Source: Nemorincola sp044225795 (GTDB lineage Bacteria; Bacteroidota; Bacteroidia; Chitinophagales; Chitinophagaceae). Taken from it: DNA of 64,000 nucleotides. Of the stretch, positions 8,501 to 17,162 are shown in pieces. The translations under genes and the position numbers were made by a program. The notes under the pieces were generated by a model, which saw nothing but the letters and a program-made list of their open reading frames with translations, was not told where the DNA came from and searched no databases. Position 1 is the first letter of the stretch; each line of letters begins with the position of its first letter. The stretch covers positions 186,001 to 250,000 of the forward strand of contig JBGAIF010000001.1 of NCBI GenBank assembly GCA_044225795.1, given 5' to 3'.

Positions 8501-8622
8501 CCCTGTGAACTCCGTGCAGCCTCTGCACCCTTTGTGGTTGACCTAACCCCTTTGCGCCTCCGCGCCTTTGTGGTCAACCTAACCTTTAACATCCTTTATA
8601 ATAAAAACTCACTACTTTTCAA

Positions 8623-8630
8623 TATATTTG
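8623..8630 (+). promoter_or_regulatory. -7 box of the bamD-rpoZ promoter
   Basis: TATATTTG matches the Bacteroidota -7 consensus TAnnTTTG at all fixed positions. The bamD ATG lies only 9 bases after the box, so the mRNA leader should be a few bases or absent. No good -33 TTG is visible at the usual distance. Confidence 0.65.
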
Positions 8631-8639
8631 CATCCCTCT

Positions 8640-9455
8640 ATGCCTTTACGCGTTAGAAATTTATTGTATTTATTTATAGCTGCTGCGCTCATCAGCTCCT
8701 GCGGAGAATTTGAGAAGACGCGCAAAAGCAGTGATGTGAACTATAAGCTCACAAAAGCAAACGAATACTTCGACAAGAAGGATTACGTGCATGCCAATAC
8801 CCTGTACAAAGAGCTCATGCCTATTATGAAGAGCACCCGCAACTACGAGATGCTCCAATACAGGTATGCTTATACATTCTACTACCTCAAAGATTATATC
8901 GAGGCGTCTTACCTCTTCAGGATGTTCACCGAAACATTCCCGGTGAGCAAGGATGCCGAAGAGTGCGAGTTCATGAGCGCGGTATGCCTTTATAAGTACT
9001 CACCAAAATACACACTCGACCAGACCAACACGGTCAAGTCCCTGGAAGCATTACAGTCTTATGTGAACAGGCATCCTCAGTCAAAGCGCGTGGATGAAGC
9101 CAATAAATACATCGTAGAGCAGCAGCATAAGCTGGAGAACAAACAGGCAGATGCCGCTAAGCTGTATTACAATACCAGCCACTTCAAAGCAGCCATAGTG
9201 GCCTATAAGAGCGTGCTGCGCAATTATCCGGAATCTACCGATGACGACCTGTACACCTTCATGATCATGAGGTCGCAGTTCAAATATGCAAAGGCCAGCA
9301 TCCCCGATAAACAGGAAGAGCGCTACGCGAGCAGCATCAGCACTTACAGGGAACTTAAAGACACTTATCCGCAATCCAAATACCTGTCGGAAGCCGACAA
9401 AATATATACTGACGCAGAAAATAACGTAAAAAAATTACGCAATGAGCACAAATAG
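8640..9455 (+). CDS. bamD: Outer membrane assembly lipoprotein BamD
   Basis: A 271-residue lipoprotein of the BAM complex, which folds beta-barrel proteins into the outer membrane. A signal sequence ends in the lipobox LISSC with the lipidated cysteine near residue 21. The rest is helical TPR-like repeats with the expected pattern of Tyr and Ala (for example YxxLxPxxxxxxxxxMLQYRYAYTFYY), as in BamD. I chose the ATG at 8640; a TTG four codons upstream lies inside the -7 box and is unlikely. The gene overlaps rpoZ by 14 bases, the usual Bacteroidota pairing. Confidence 0.93.
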   Translation: MPLRVRNLLYLFIAAALISSCGEFEKTRKSSDVNYKLTKANEYFDKKDYVHANTLYKELMPIMKSTRNYEMLQYRYAYTFYYLKDYIEASYLFRMFTETFPVSKDAEECEFMSAVCLYKYSPKYTLDQTNTVKSLEALQSYVNRHPQSKRVDEANKYIVEQQHKLENKQADAAKLYYNTSHFKAAIVAYKSVLRNYPESTDDDLYTFMIMRSQFKYAKASIPDKQEERYASSISTYRELKDTYPQSKYLSEADKIYTDAENNVKKLRNEHK

Positions 9456-9762
9456 AAAATCACTCTCATCAGTTAATCCACTGGTAGAAACACGCGATGT
9501 GATCGCGATGAAAGAAAAGACCGGCAACCTCTACGAATCTATCGTGGTTATATCACGCCGCGCCAACCAGATCGCAGTTAACATGAAAGAAGAGCTGCAC
9601 CGCAAGCTCGAAGAATTCACTGTCCATGGCGACAACCTCGAAGAAATTCACGAGAACAAAGAGCAGATCGAGATCTCACGTATCTACGAGCGCATGGCCA
9701 ATCCTGCACTCCAGTCAATGACTGAGTTCAACGACGATCAGATCTACTACCGTAAGAAGTAA
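9442..9762 (+). CDS. rpoZ: RNA polymerase omega subunit, Bacteroidota type
   Basis: A 106-residue member of the Rpb6/omega family that helps assemble and stabilise RNA polymerase. The conserved segment with DVIAMKEKTGNLYESIVVISRR (part shown by its ends) near residues 19-40 corresponds to the omega core helix that contacts the beta-prime subunit. The C-terminal extension rich in Glu and Ile is typical of this phylum. It overlaps the end of bamD and is followed by a strong terminator, so the two form a short operon. Confidence 0.92.
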   Translation: MSTNRKSLSSVNPLVETRDVIAMKEKTGNLYESIVVISRRANQIAVNMKEELHRKLEEFTVHGDNLEEIHENKEQIEISRIYERMANPALQSMTEFNDDQIYYRKK

Positions 9763-9797
9763 GCGCCTGCTTTCCCTTACCGGAAAGCCATAAAATA

Positions 9798-9834
9798 AAG
9801 AAGCTGCCCATGGGCAGCTTCTTATTCTTTTTTA
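9798..9834. terminator. Bidirectional intrinsic terminator
   Basis: A perfect 26-base palindrome with arms AAGAAGCTGCCCA/TGGGCAGCTTCTT at 9798-9823, followed by a T-rich run on the plus strand and preceded by A-rich sequence. It lies between the converging rpoZ and the large T9SS gene and can serve both. Confidence 0.9.
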
Positions 9835-9870
9835 TAGCCGGGGCCATTAGCCCCGGCTTATTACTCTCTC

Positions 9871-12800
9871 TTATTTGTTTATCGTAAAGCGGGCTACGCT
9901 GTTCTCCTCACCGGATATCACACGCAGCATATAAGTACCATTAGCCAATTCATTGCTCACACTTACAACCTTGTTCAGTACACCATTCTGCAATGTTGCA
10001 GCATCCCTGTAAACCACCTGGCCCAGCACATCCACTACTTCCAGTGTTGCTTCTTTACTATCAGCAGAGAATGCACCCTGTACTGTGAATGTACCCTTGT
10101 TCGGGTTTGGAACTAACGTTATGGCATTGCCATAAGCATTCACCTGGTGAACCGCAAGATCGCTTACCGTCAGGTTGATGAGATTGCTGATGCTGGTAGT
10201 GTTACACACATCACCGCTGTTCACAACACAATTAATGATTGTGGTACCTGCGTCAGTTTGGCTGTATACAAATGTCTTGTTAGTCTCACCCGGTATGGCC
10301 ACACCATTCACATACCATTGGTAGGTCATTGTAATGGTGGGATTGGAAACCTTGGCAGTAAAAGTAGCCGACTCGTTCTTTCCTACTGTATTGCCCGGAG
10401 ATGAGGTAATAGACACATGTGGTGCCAGTTCTGTCAGCACACTTACAGTAATATCAGAACTGAACACTGAGTCAAATGATGAAGATATCAGACACGTAGA
10501 GCTGCTCAGTAACATACAATGTACTATATCACCATTTGCAGGCACATAAGTATATGTAGGCCCGGTAGCCACATTCACGCCATTCTTTGTCCATCTGAGG
10601 AATGGCGTTGGTCCGCCATACAGCCAGTTGGCAATGAACTTCACCGGGGTCAGGTTACAAACCGAACTGCCGGGGCTGGCCATGATGTCGATCTTAGGCA
10701 TTTCTGAGAATGCAGGATCAACGGTCATGGTAACAGTATTGCTGGTAACTGCTGCCGGTGTGGCACATGCTGCAGAGCTAGTGAAGGTACAGCTCACCAT
10801 ATCTCCATCTATCGGTGTGTAGAATATCGGGTTACCGGAGCCAACATAGAAGCCATTCACATACCAGTCATAAGAAGGTGTTGTGCCGCCATTTGTTATG
10901 GCAGCCGTAAATGGAGTTGATGTACCTGTACATACCGTGTCACCAAAAGTGCCTGTAGATATGTTTATCGTCGGCACAACAGTCGGATTAACAGTTTGAG
11001 TGTTGCTTGATGAGGCTGTTGGCGCAGTAAGACATCCATAGCTGCTGGTCATAGTCACTGATACCACATCTCCGTTATTAGGAATGTAGCTGAATGTACT
11101 TCCTGAGGAAACGGTAGATCCGTTCACCTTCCACACGTAAGTTGGAGTTGTACCGCCATTGATAGGAATAGGCGTATACATTACTGTACTACCGGAACAA
11201 GATGTGAACCCTGTGGATGCAGTAACAGAAACAAACGGCGTTACGATAGCGTTGATGGTCATCGTCTGCAACGCAGATATCGTACCACATATGTTCGTTG
11301 CGCTGTAAGATATTGTTGCAGTACCCGCCGCAATGCCATTTACCAGACCGGAGCCGGATACAGTAGCAATAGACGTACTGCTGCTGCTCCACACACCACC
11401 CGGAGTTGCGTCGGTTAGCTTTGTGCTGGCACCGATACAAGCCACAGTGCTTCCAGTGATCACACCCGGATCTGCCAGCGGATTAACGGTAACTGCATAG
11501 GTACTTGTCGCGGATCCGCAGGAAAGTGTCACTGTATACGAAATAAGGTCAGTACCACCTGTCACGCCGGACATCAGACCTCCGGAGGTAATAGAAGCCT
11601 TACCGGTAGTGGTTCCCCACACACCCCCTACAACATCACTGCTTAACGTCACCGATGAACCTACGCAAACCGAAGACGTACCAGTAATAGTACCTGCAGA
11701 AGGACTGGATACTACATTGATAGCATAAGTAGAAACATCGGTACCGCATGAATTGGTGTATGAGTAAGAGATGAGGTCGCTGCCTGCTGTAACGCCTGTA
11801 ACATCTCCAGTACCTGATATTGATGCATTGCCCGTGGTAACACCCCACACACCACCAGAAACAGGGTCGGACAGTGTGATCATTCCCGTAACACATACGC
11901 TGTTGAATCCGGAGATAACACCGGCATTCGGAAGCGGAAGAACTGTTATCGGGTAAGTAGCCACATCGCTGCCACAGAAGTTAGTAAATGTATAAGAAAC
12001 TGTATTCGCGCCTGCAGCAAGTCCCGTTACAACACCGCCGGAAACACTCGCCGTAGTATTGGCCGTGGTCCATACACCACCCGGTGTGGCATCTGTAAGC
12101 GCGATCGTAGAGCCGCCCTCACAAACAGTTGTTGCACCCGAGATGCTACCAGCAAAAGGAAGGTCTATCACAGTAACATTGTACCCTGTAGCAGCCGTAC
12201 CGCAAGAGTTTGTCACCGTGTAACTGATCATTACACTACCTGAAACAACAGGAGATACATCACCGGTTGAGGATACCGTAGCGATGCCGGTATTTGCGCT
12301 GCTCCAAATGCCACCTGACGAACCGTCAAATAATGTAATTGTTGACGACATACAAAGGTTTGATGGCCCGGTTATGGTGCCGGCATTAGGCAGCGGCAAC
12401 ACAGTCATTGTAAATGTACTATACCTGGACCCACACGTATTTGTGCCTGTAAAAGTAATGGTAGCAGTACCCGCTGAAACTCCCGTCACATCTCCGGTAG
12501 AAGCACCAACTGTGGCAACAGATGTATTGCTGCTGCTCCATGAGGTACCGGAAGATGCGTATGTGGCAGTTGCCGAAAGTGTTGTTGTTGCACCACCTTC
12601 ACATACGGATGATGACCCTGAAATTGCACCGGTTATCGGAAGAGGATCTACCGTAACAATAACTGTGTCATTGTCCACGCTTGAATTGTATGCATCTGAC
12701 ACACTAACAATGAATGTATCTGTGCCGTAAAATCCTACATTAGGTGTATATGTTTTCCCGGTTGGAGTAACAGCAGTTCCATTTGCCGGGCTGGTAGTAC

Positions 12801-14130
12801 CGAAGCCACCAAAAGTGCCGTGAGAGGTATAGCCAACCGGAGCAACAACACTCCATGTCAGTGTCTGGTTAACATCCGAATCCATTGCAGGCAATATTGT
12901 ATTGATAGAGTTATTTGTAGAACCCTCACAAACATTTATTGTGTGCATAGTGCCGCTTGAGAAATAAGGGATCGAGTTGTTTTTCACACGACGCACCCTA
13001 TTATTGCTTCTGTCAAATATGTAATATTCGCCCCATGGTGTGAAGGCAACGCTGGCCGGACCATTCATTCTTACTGCCGCATTCGTAGCAGGTCCGCCAT
13101 CACCGGCAAAACCATTTGTAGAGCTCGCACCGGCGATTGTAGTGATAATATTCGTACCCACGTCTACGCGACGGATACGGTCGTTGCCGGCATCAGCAAT
13201 GATGAGACTGCCGGTATTATCCAATGCAACACCGGAAGGTATGTTCACCTGCACCGCAGGAGCACTTACCAGGAGCCCATCGCCTGCAAAACCTCCCGAA
13301 CCGCTTCCGGCAAATGTGTTGATGATACCAGTACCTAGATTAAGTATCCTGATACGGTTGTTGGTCATATCTGCAATATAAAGGTTTGCACCGGTGGCAT
13401 CACATATCAATCCTCTCGGATTATTCAGCCTCGCAGATGTTCCAAGTCCACCATCTCCGCCATAACCGCCCGTTGTTCCGTTACCAGCTATTGTAGTGAT
13501 CACACCTGTCGACATATCTACCTTGCGTATATGATTATATCCGGCTGTCGGAAATGTTGGGCCGGGATCAGAGATATATAAATTGCCTGCAGGGTCGAAA
13601 CAAATGCCACGTGGGTTATTCAACTGTGCGTCAGTTGCCTGGCCTCCGTCTCCTGAATATCCGGCTGGGCTAAGCGGTTTGCCCGCTATTGTAGACAGAA
13701 TAAGCGTACCTGCCGCTACTTTCCTGATACAGTTATTTCCGGCATCTGCAATGAACAAATTGCCAGTGGCGTCAAAAGCTACGTTAGTGGGTCCACTGAA
13801 CCTGACAGTCCCTGCGGTCACAACCGACCCATCGCCTCCGTACGAGGCAACACCATTCCCTCCCAAAGTGGTGATCACATTTGTAGTCAGATTTACCACA
13901 CGAATCCTGTTATTAGCCTGGTCAGCTATATAGAGATTCATCGTAGTCGGATCCAAAGCATATCCATATGGAGCATTTAGGTTCCTTGTGGTCGCGGGTA
14001 AATTATCCCCATTGTAGCCTGCGGTGTTTGTTCCCGCAATGGTCTGAATAATTTTTACCTGGGCAAAACTGTTGTTGCAAAAGGCAAAAAAGGACACAAG
14101 GCCGCAAATGAGTAAACGGTTGATTCTCAT
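9871..14130 (-). CDS. Giant NHL/Ig-like surface protein with T9SS type A tail
   Basis: A 1419-residue exported protein. A signal peptide (residues 1-23) precedes six or so NHL repeats over about residues 25-385, each with GDGGxAT, LNxPxGI and LYIADxGNNRIR elements, forming a likely beta-propeller. Then come a cadherin-like or Ig-like domain (about 400-495), about seven Big-like Ig repeats of about 75 residues with VCxGxxxTLxxxxxGGxWxxxxxxIA patterns (about 500-1020), further Ig-like modules with YxWxVNG, and a T9SS type A C-terminal signal over the last 75 residues (VPNPNKGTFTV, LGQVVYR, GTYMLRV). The role is probably adhesion or polymer binding at the cell surface; no catalytic motif is visible. 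Confidence 0.9.
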   Translation of the reverse strand: MRINRLLICGLVSFFAFCNNSFAQVKIIQTIAGTNTAGYNGDNLPATTRNLNAPYGYALDPTTMNLYIADQANNRIRVVNLTTNVITTLGGNGVASYGGDGSVVTAGTVRFSGPTNVAFDATGNLFIADAGNNCIRKVAAGTLILSTIAGKPLSPAGYSGDGGQATDAQLNNPRGICFDPAGNLYISDPGPTFPTAGYNHIRKVDMSTGVITTIAGNGTTGGYGGDGGLGTSARLNNPRGLICDATGANLYIADMTNNRIRILNLGTGIINTFAGSGSGGFAGDGLLVSAPAVQVNIPSGVALDNTGSLIIADAGNDRIRRVDVGTNIITTIAGASSTNGFAGDGGPATNAAVRMNGPASVAFTPWGEYYIFDRSNNRVRRVKNNSIPYFSSGTMHTINVCEGSTNNSINTILPAMDSDVNQTLTWSVVAPVGYTSHGTFGGFGTTSPANGTAVTPTGKTYTPNVGFYGTDTFIVSVSDAYNSSVDNDTVIVTVDPLPITGAISGSSSVCEGGATTTLSATATYASSGTSWSSSNTSVATVGASTGDVTGVSAGTATITFTGTNTCGSRYSTFTMTVLPLPNAGTITGPSNLCMSSTITLFDGSSGGIWSSANTGIATVSSTGDVSPVVSGSVMISYTVTNSCGTAATGYNVTVIDLPFAGSISGATTVCEGGSTIALTDATPGGVWTTANTTASVSGGVVTGLAAGANTVSYTFTNFCGSDVATYPITVLPLPNAGVISGFNSVCVTGMITLSDPVSGGVWGVTTGNASISGTGDVTGVTAGSDLISYSYTNSCGTDVSTYAINVVSSPSAGTITGTSSVCVGSSVTLSSDVVGGVWGTTTGKASITSGGLMSGVTGGTDLISYTVTLSCGSATSTYAVTVNPLADPGVITGSTVACIGASTKLTDATPGGVWSSSSTSIATVSGSGLVNGIAAGTATISYSATNICGTISALQTMTINAIVTPFVSVTASTGFTSCSGSTVMYTPIPINGGTTPTYVWKVNGSTVSSGSTFSYIPNNGDVVSVTMTSSYGCLTAPTASSSNTQTVNPTVVPTINISTGTFGDTVCTGTSTPFTAAITNGGTTPSYDWYVNGFYVGSGNPIFYTPIDGDMVSCTFTSSAACATPAAVTSNTVTMTVDPAFSEMPKIDIMASPGSSVCNLTPVKFIANWLYGGPTPFLRWTKNGVNVATGPTYTYVPANGDIVHCMLLSSSTCLISSSFDSVFSSDITVSVLTELAPHVSITSSPGNTVGKNESATFTAKVSNPTITMTYQWYVNGVAIPGETNKTFVYSQTDAGTTIINCVVNSGDVCNTTSISNLINLTVSDLAVHQVNAYGNAITLVPNPNKGTFTVQGAFSADSKEATLEVVDVLGQVVYRDAATLQNGVLNKVVSVSNELANGTYMLRVISGEENSVARFTINK

Positions 14131-14267
14131 TGTAAAAGTATTTGATGGCTAAGTTATTATATTTTTAAGATTTATTATTATCCGTGGCTTTAAATTTTCG
14201 GGCTTTTTTTACAGTCGCCTAAGCAAAACATGCAAAAATTGCTACATATTAATTATTGATTAAAAAA

Positions 14268-14729
14268 TCATAGTCCCCATGTATCAACTATTTGATTTGC
14301 ATGATCCCCACTGATCACTTTTTCTATAATATGGTCAATTTTGCCCTTTTCATTGATGAGAAAAGTAGTCCTTAAGGTCCCCATGTAAGTTCGTCCCATA
14401 AAAGTTTTCCAGTCCCACACTCCATAGTCATTCACTATCTTCTCCCCGGTATCCACCAGCAAGGTAAAAGGCAGTGAATATTTTTTTTCAAATCTCTTAT
14501 GGCTTTTCTGATCGTCTGTACTCACACCTATCACTATCACACCCTTATTTTTGAGCATATCGAAATTGTCTCTCAGGTTACAAGCTTCCTTGGTGCAGGT
14601 CTCCGTATTATCATGCGGATAAAAATAAAGTGCCACCTTTTTGCCTTTGTAGTCCTTTAATGCATGAATATTTCCATCCTGATCTGCGGCTGCAAATGCC
14701 GGAGCCTTATCTCCTTTCTTTAGCTTCAT
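14268..14729 (-). CDS. bcp: Thioredoxin-dependent peroxiredoxin, Bcp/PrxQ type
   Basis: Cytoplasmic thiol peroxidase that reduces H2O2 and organic peroxides. The 153-residue length fits the PrxQ family. The active site reads YFYPHDNTETCTKEAC: the peroxidatic cysteine is followed five residues later by the resolving cysteine, the atypical two-cysteine arrangement of PrxQ. The usual form is YPKDNTPGCT, so the loop shows minor changes. It starts 5 bases after the stop of the M23 peptidase gene, suggesting cotranscription. A 137-base AT-rich gap separates it from the giant surface protein gene. Confidence 0.95.
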   Translation of the reverse strand: MKLKKGDKAPAFAAADQDGNIHALKDYKGKKVALYFYPHDNTETCTKEACNLRDNFDMLKNKGVIVIGVSTDDQKSHKRFEKKYSLPFTLLVDTGEKIVNDYGVWDWKTFMGRTYMGTLRTTFLINEKGKIDHIIEKVISGDHANQIVDTWGL

Positions 14730-14734
14730 ATTAA

Positions 14735-16456
14735 TTATCGTGTAAAGTTGAAATGATATACCCGCTCGTTCCCGTTCTCGTCCTCTGCTCTGAATACGAG
14801 TTTATGTTTTCCCTTCGGGCAGTGCGCGTCGAATGAGTAAAAGAACCTGTCGCCATGCTGCTCAAAACACGTCCATGCACCATCAATATATCCACTAAAC
14901 TTCTTAACAGAAGTCATAGCCTCCTTCACTTCAAATGCCAGTTCTTTGGCGTGTGACAGGTCGTGCGACCGCTGCAGTGGCTTAATGGCAGGTGGAATGG
15001 TGTCAATGTCGAGCCAGTAAGTGCCGAAGTTGCGCACCTTAGCTTTATACCATCCCATATCCGCTATTGCTGCACGGCCATCTTCATCATCTCCATCGGT
15101 GTACCTCATTACGACCTTACTAACATACCTGGCCGGTATCTGCTTAACAGGCTTCAGCAGCAGATCGAAGTAATGATGGAGGGGCACCTCTGCAGTATGC
15201 AGTGTATATTTTTCCGAAAACGCATTTCCCTTCGCCGCCTTGCAGGTAAAACAAATGTCATCATATAGTTGCCGCTCATCGAGCTGGAAAGAAACATTAT
15301 CGTTACTGAACTTGTTGGCTTTACCTGCTAAGAATCGGGTACACCCTGAAACCGGGATACTTGCTGCGGCCTGCGACGGCGCTACATAAAACAGCACCTT
15401 ACTTGTGTTTCCCCTGGCATCTGTAAATATCATAGTGACCTTATGCACCTTATTATCCGTCAGGTCCAACCTCCCCTTGTACTTATTCAGCCCGGAGTAG
15501 ATATGCGTCAACTGGTTGCCGGGCAGCAGAAATAAACACTGCACCCATTTATGCAGCCGCTGCCTGCTTTTATAATCTATGTATGCGTTGATATACCTTG
15601 TCTCTTCGTAGCCGATATCATCCAGCGTAACCTGCGCCTGCAAGATATCATCCATATACAGCTTAGCCGTGTACCATGTGATCGTGTTGGTACTGCTGTC
15701 CATAAAATCATCAATATTGACACCCACGCCTGTGATACCAGCCGGAACCAAAATAGTATCGCCTGTTACTGATGTACCCCCCTGGTCTGACCGGACCGGC
15801 ATATAATATTCTCCACGTGCGGCCACAGGAAAATAGATGGCAGGCGATGCATAGACATTGCCGCTAAACAAAGTGACCTCTGCGGGTACCGGAGGTATCT
15901 TATCTATCAGCGGCAGGCCGAATAATTGCGGATTCAACGGGTGTTCGGTACGGGTATCCCTTATCTCAAAATGCAGGTGCGGCGCGGTAGATGCCCCTGT
16001 ATTACCGGACCACGCTATCTGCTGTCCTTTTTTTACAGGAAACTGAGTTGGCGGCAATTGCATATCAACATCCCAATGCTGTTTGTCGTACTGTTCATGT
16101 TCCATGTAAGCCTGCACATCGGGAACAAACTTATTCAGGTGGGCATAAAGAGTAGTGTAGCCATTGGGATGAGTAATATAAAGCGCATGACCAAAACCTC
16201 CTTTATCCATTTTTATGCGGGATATGTAGCCATCGGCAGCGGCATATACAGGTTCGTTCTCTTTACCAAGCGTTTTGATATCAAGACCACTATGAAAGTG
16301 GCCCGGCCTGCATTCTCCGAAATTACCGGCAAGAAATATCGGGATATTCAACGGATCTCGAAAGTAATCGACCGGGTAAGACGCAGCCTCTTTTTGCGCC
16401 AGGACAGGCACAGTAAAGCAAAAAAGAAACGGAAGCAGTATCAAACGCTGTTTCAT
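14735..16456 (-). CDS. Secreted M23 family metallopeptidase
   Basis: Zinc endopeptidase-like protein of the LytM/M23 class that acts on peptidoglycan cross-bridges. The start at 16456 gives a good signal peptide (residues 1-20, ending VLAQ); an ATG 6 codons upstream overlaps the methyltransferase stop as TAATG and cannot be excluded. The metal motifs are near the N-terminus: GHFHSGLDI with the His and Asp ligands at about residue 50-58 and HLHFEIRD at about 160. The remaining 400 residues are beta-rich and unlike LytM, perhaps an Ig-like binding region. The length of 573 residues is long for the family. Active-site residues look intact. Confidence 0.92.
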   Translation of the reverse strand: MKQRLILLPFLFCFTVPVLAQKEAASYPVDYFRDPLNIPIFLAGNFGECRPGHFHSGLDIKTLGKENEPVYAAADGYISRIKMDKGGFGHALYITHPNGYTTLYAHLNKFVPDVQAYMEHEQYDKQHWDVDMQLPPTQFPVKKGQQIAWSGNTGASTAPHLHFEIRDTRTEHPLNPQLFGLPLIDKIPPVPAEVTLFSGNVYASPAIYFPVAARGEYYMPVRSDQGGTSVTGDTILVPAGITGVGVNIDDFMDSSTNTITWYTAKLYMDDILQAQVTLDDIGYEETRYINAYIDYKSRQRLHKWVQCLFLLPGNQLTHIYSGLNKYKGRLDLTDNKVHKVTMIFTDARGNTSKVLFYVAPSQAAASIPVSGCTRFLAGKANKFSNDNVSFQLDERQLYDDICFTCKAAKGNAFSEKYTLHTAEVPLHHYFDLLLKPVKQIPARYVSKVVMRYTDGDDEDGRAAIADMGWYKAKVRNFGTYWLDIDTIPPAIKPLQRSHDLSHAKELAFEVKEAMTSVKKFSGYIDGAWTCFEQHGDRFFYSFDAHCPKGKHKLVFRAEDENGNERVYHFNFTR

Positions 16457-16473
16457 CGAGGAGCAATTTAGCA

Positions 16474-17094
16474 TTATTCAGCCTTTTTATAAACCACTGA
16501 TCCTATGAAGTTATCCATAAAGAAGCTTTCACTTTCGGCTATGTACTTTCCCTGAAACATCGACCGCATATCCGGTAACTGAGTGGCCGATATGCCGCAA
16601 CACATCCTGAAAAACAAATACATTGCTGATAACAACAGCCTGTGACGTTTTTTAGCCTTATCCGTAAAATCGCAATAGAGCCAATACCCCCCGGCCCTTA
16701 GTGTTACATCAAGGGCTGCGAACATCCTTTCCGCATGCACCAAATTAAAATTATCAAAGAGAAACGGCGTCAGTACGACATCAAACTGCTCCTTGTATAT
16801 AAACCCTGCTGCATCGCCTGAAATAAACGTTACATCATTATTACCACAAGCGCGCATACGTGAACGGCCCAACATTTTCTCTGACAATTCTATATAAGTA
16901 ATTGTAAGCCCGGATGGGTGAACATTTGCGATCTCTTCCAGAATCCAGCCGGTACCGCCTCCCACAATAAGGATGTGTGCATCAGGAGGGATTGACGAGA
17001 TCAGATATCGCTGTGCACTAACCTGGCTATCGCCGAATACAAGCCGCGCAAGACCGTCGTAAAATGATGCAACAGTGTCGTAGTTATGTTTCAA
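16474..17094 (-). CDS. Class I SAM-dependent methyltransferase
   Basis: A 206-residue methyltransferase with the glycine-rich SAM motif ILIVGGGTGWILEE near residues 40-53 and an acidic residue at the end of the next strand (YIELS). The substrate is unknown; the N-terminus with NYDTVASFYDGL is typical of small-molecule or quinone-type methyltransferases. I chose TTG at 17094 (GTG at 17100 is the alternative). The ATG at 17184 would extend the protein through a terminator hairpin (17098-17126) and into the preceding gene. Its stop overlaps the possible start of the M23 gene. Confidence 0.8.
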   Translation of the reverse strand: MKHNYDTVASFYDGLARLVFGDSQVSAQRYLISSIPPDAHILIVGGGTGWILEEIANVHPSGLTITYIELSEKMLGRSRMRACGNNDVTFISGDAAGFIYKEQFDVVLTPFLFDNFNLVHAERMFAALDVTLRAGGYWLYCDFTDKAKKRHRLLLSAMYLFFRMCCGISATQLPDMRSMFQGKYIAESESFFMDNFIGSVVYKKAE

Positions 17095-17097
17095 AAA

Positions 17098-17126
17098 CAC
17101 TACTGTCCCGGGATAGCCGGGACAGT
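17098..17126 (-). terminator. Intrinsic terminator between membrane protein and methyltransferase genes
   Basis: Minus strand reading: stem CTACTGTCCCGG, 4-base loop, CCGGGACAGTAG-type arm, then TGTTTTTG. It ends the sigma/membrane protein unit and sits immediately before the chosen methyltransferase start. Confidence 0.75.
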
Positions 17127-17162
17127 AGCAAAGGTACTCATTATTAAACCAGACAAAATGCC

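Larger units (their letters stand above)
7919..8622. repeat. Gene-free repeat island
   Basis: This stretch of about 700 bases holds no convincing gene but several ordered repeats. There is a direct 84-base repeat pair (8071-8154 and 8389-8472) and a perfect 18-base palindrome TCCCGATAGCTATCGGGA at 8173-8190, with a half copy near 8203-8213. Inverted repeats are CCAATTATC/GATAATTGG at 8295-8324 and TACTTTCTTTT/AAAAGAAAGTA at 8339-8368. A CTTTGCGCC/CTCCGCGCC-type simple repeat lies near 8520-8585. The palindromes resemble dispersed intergenic repeats common in Bacteroidota genomes. Confidence 0.8.
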
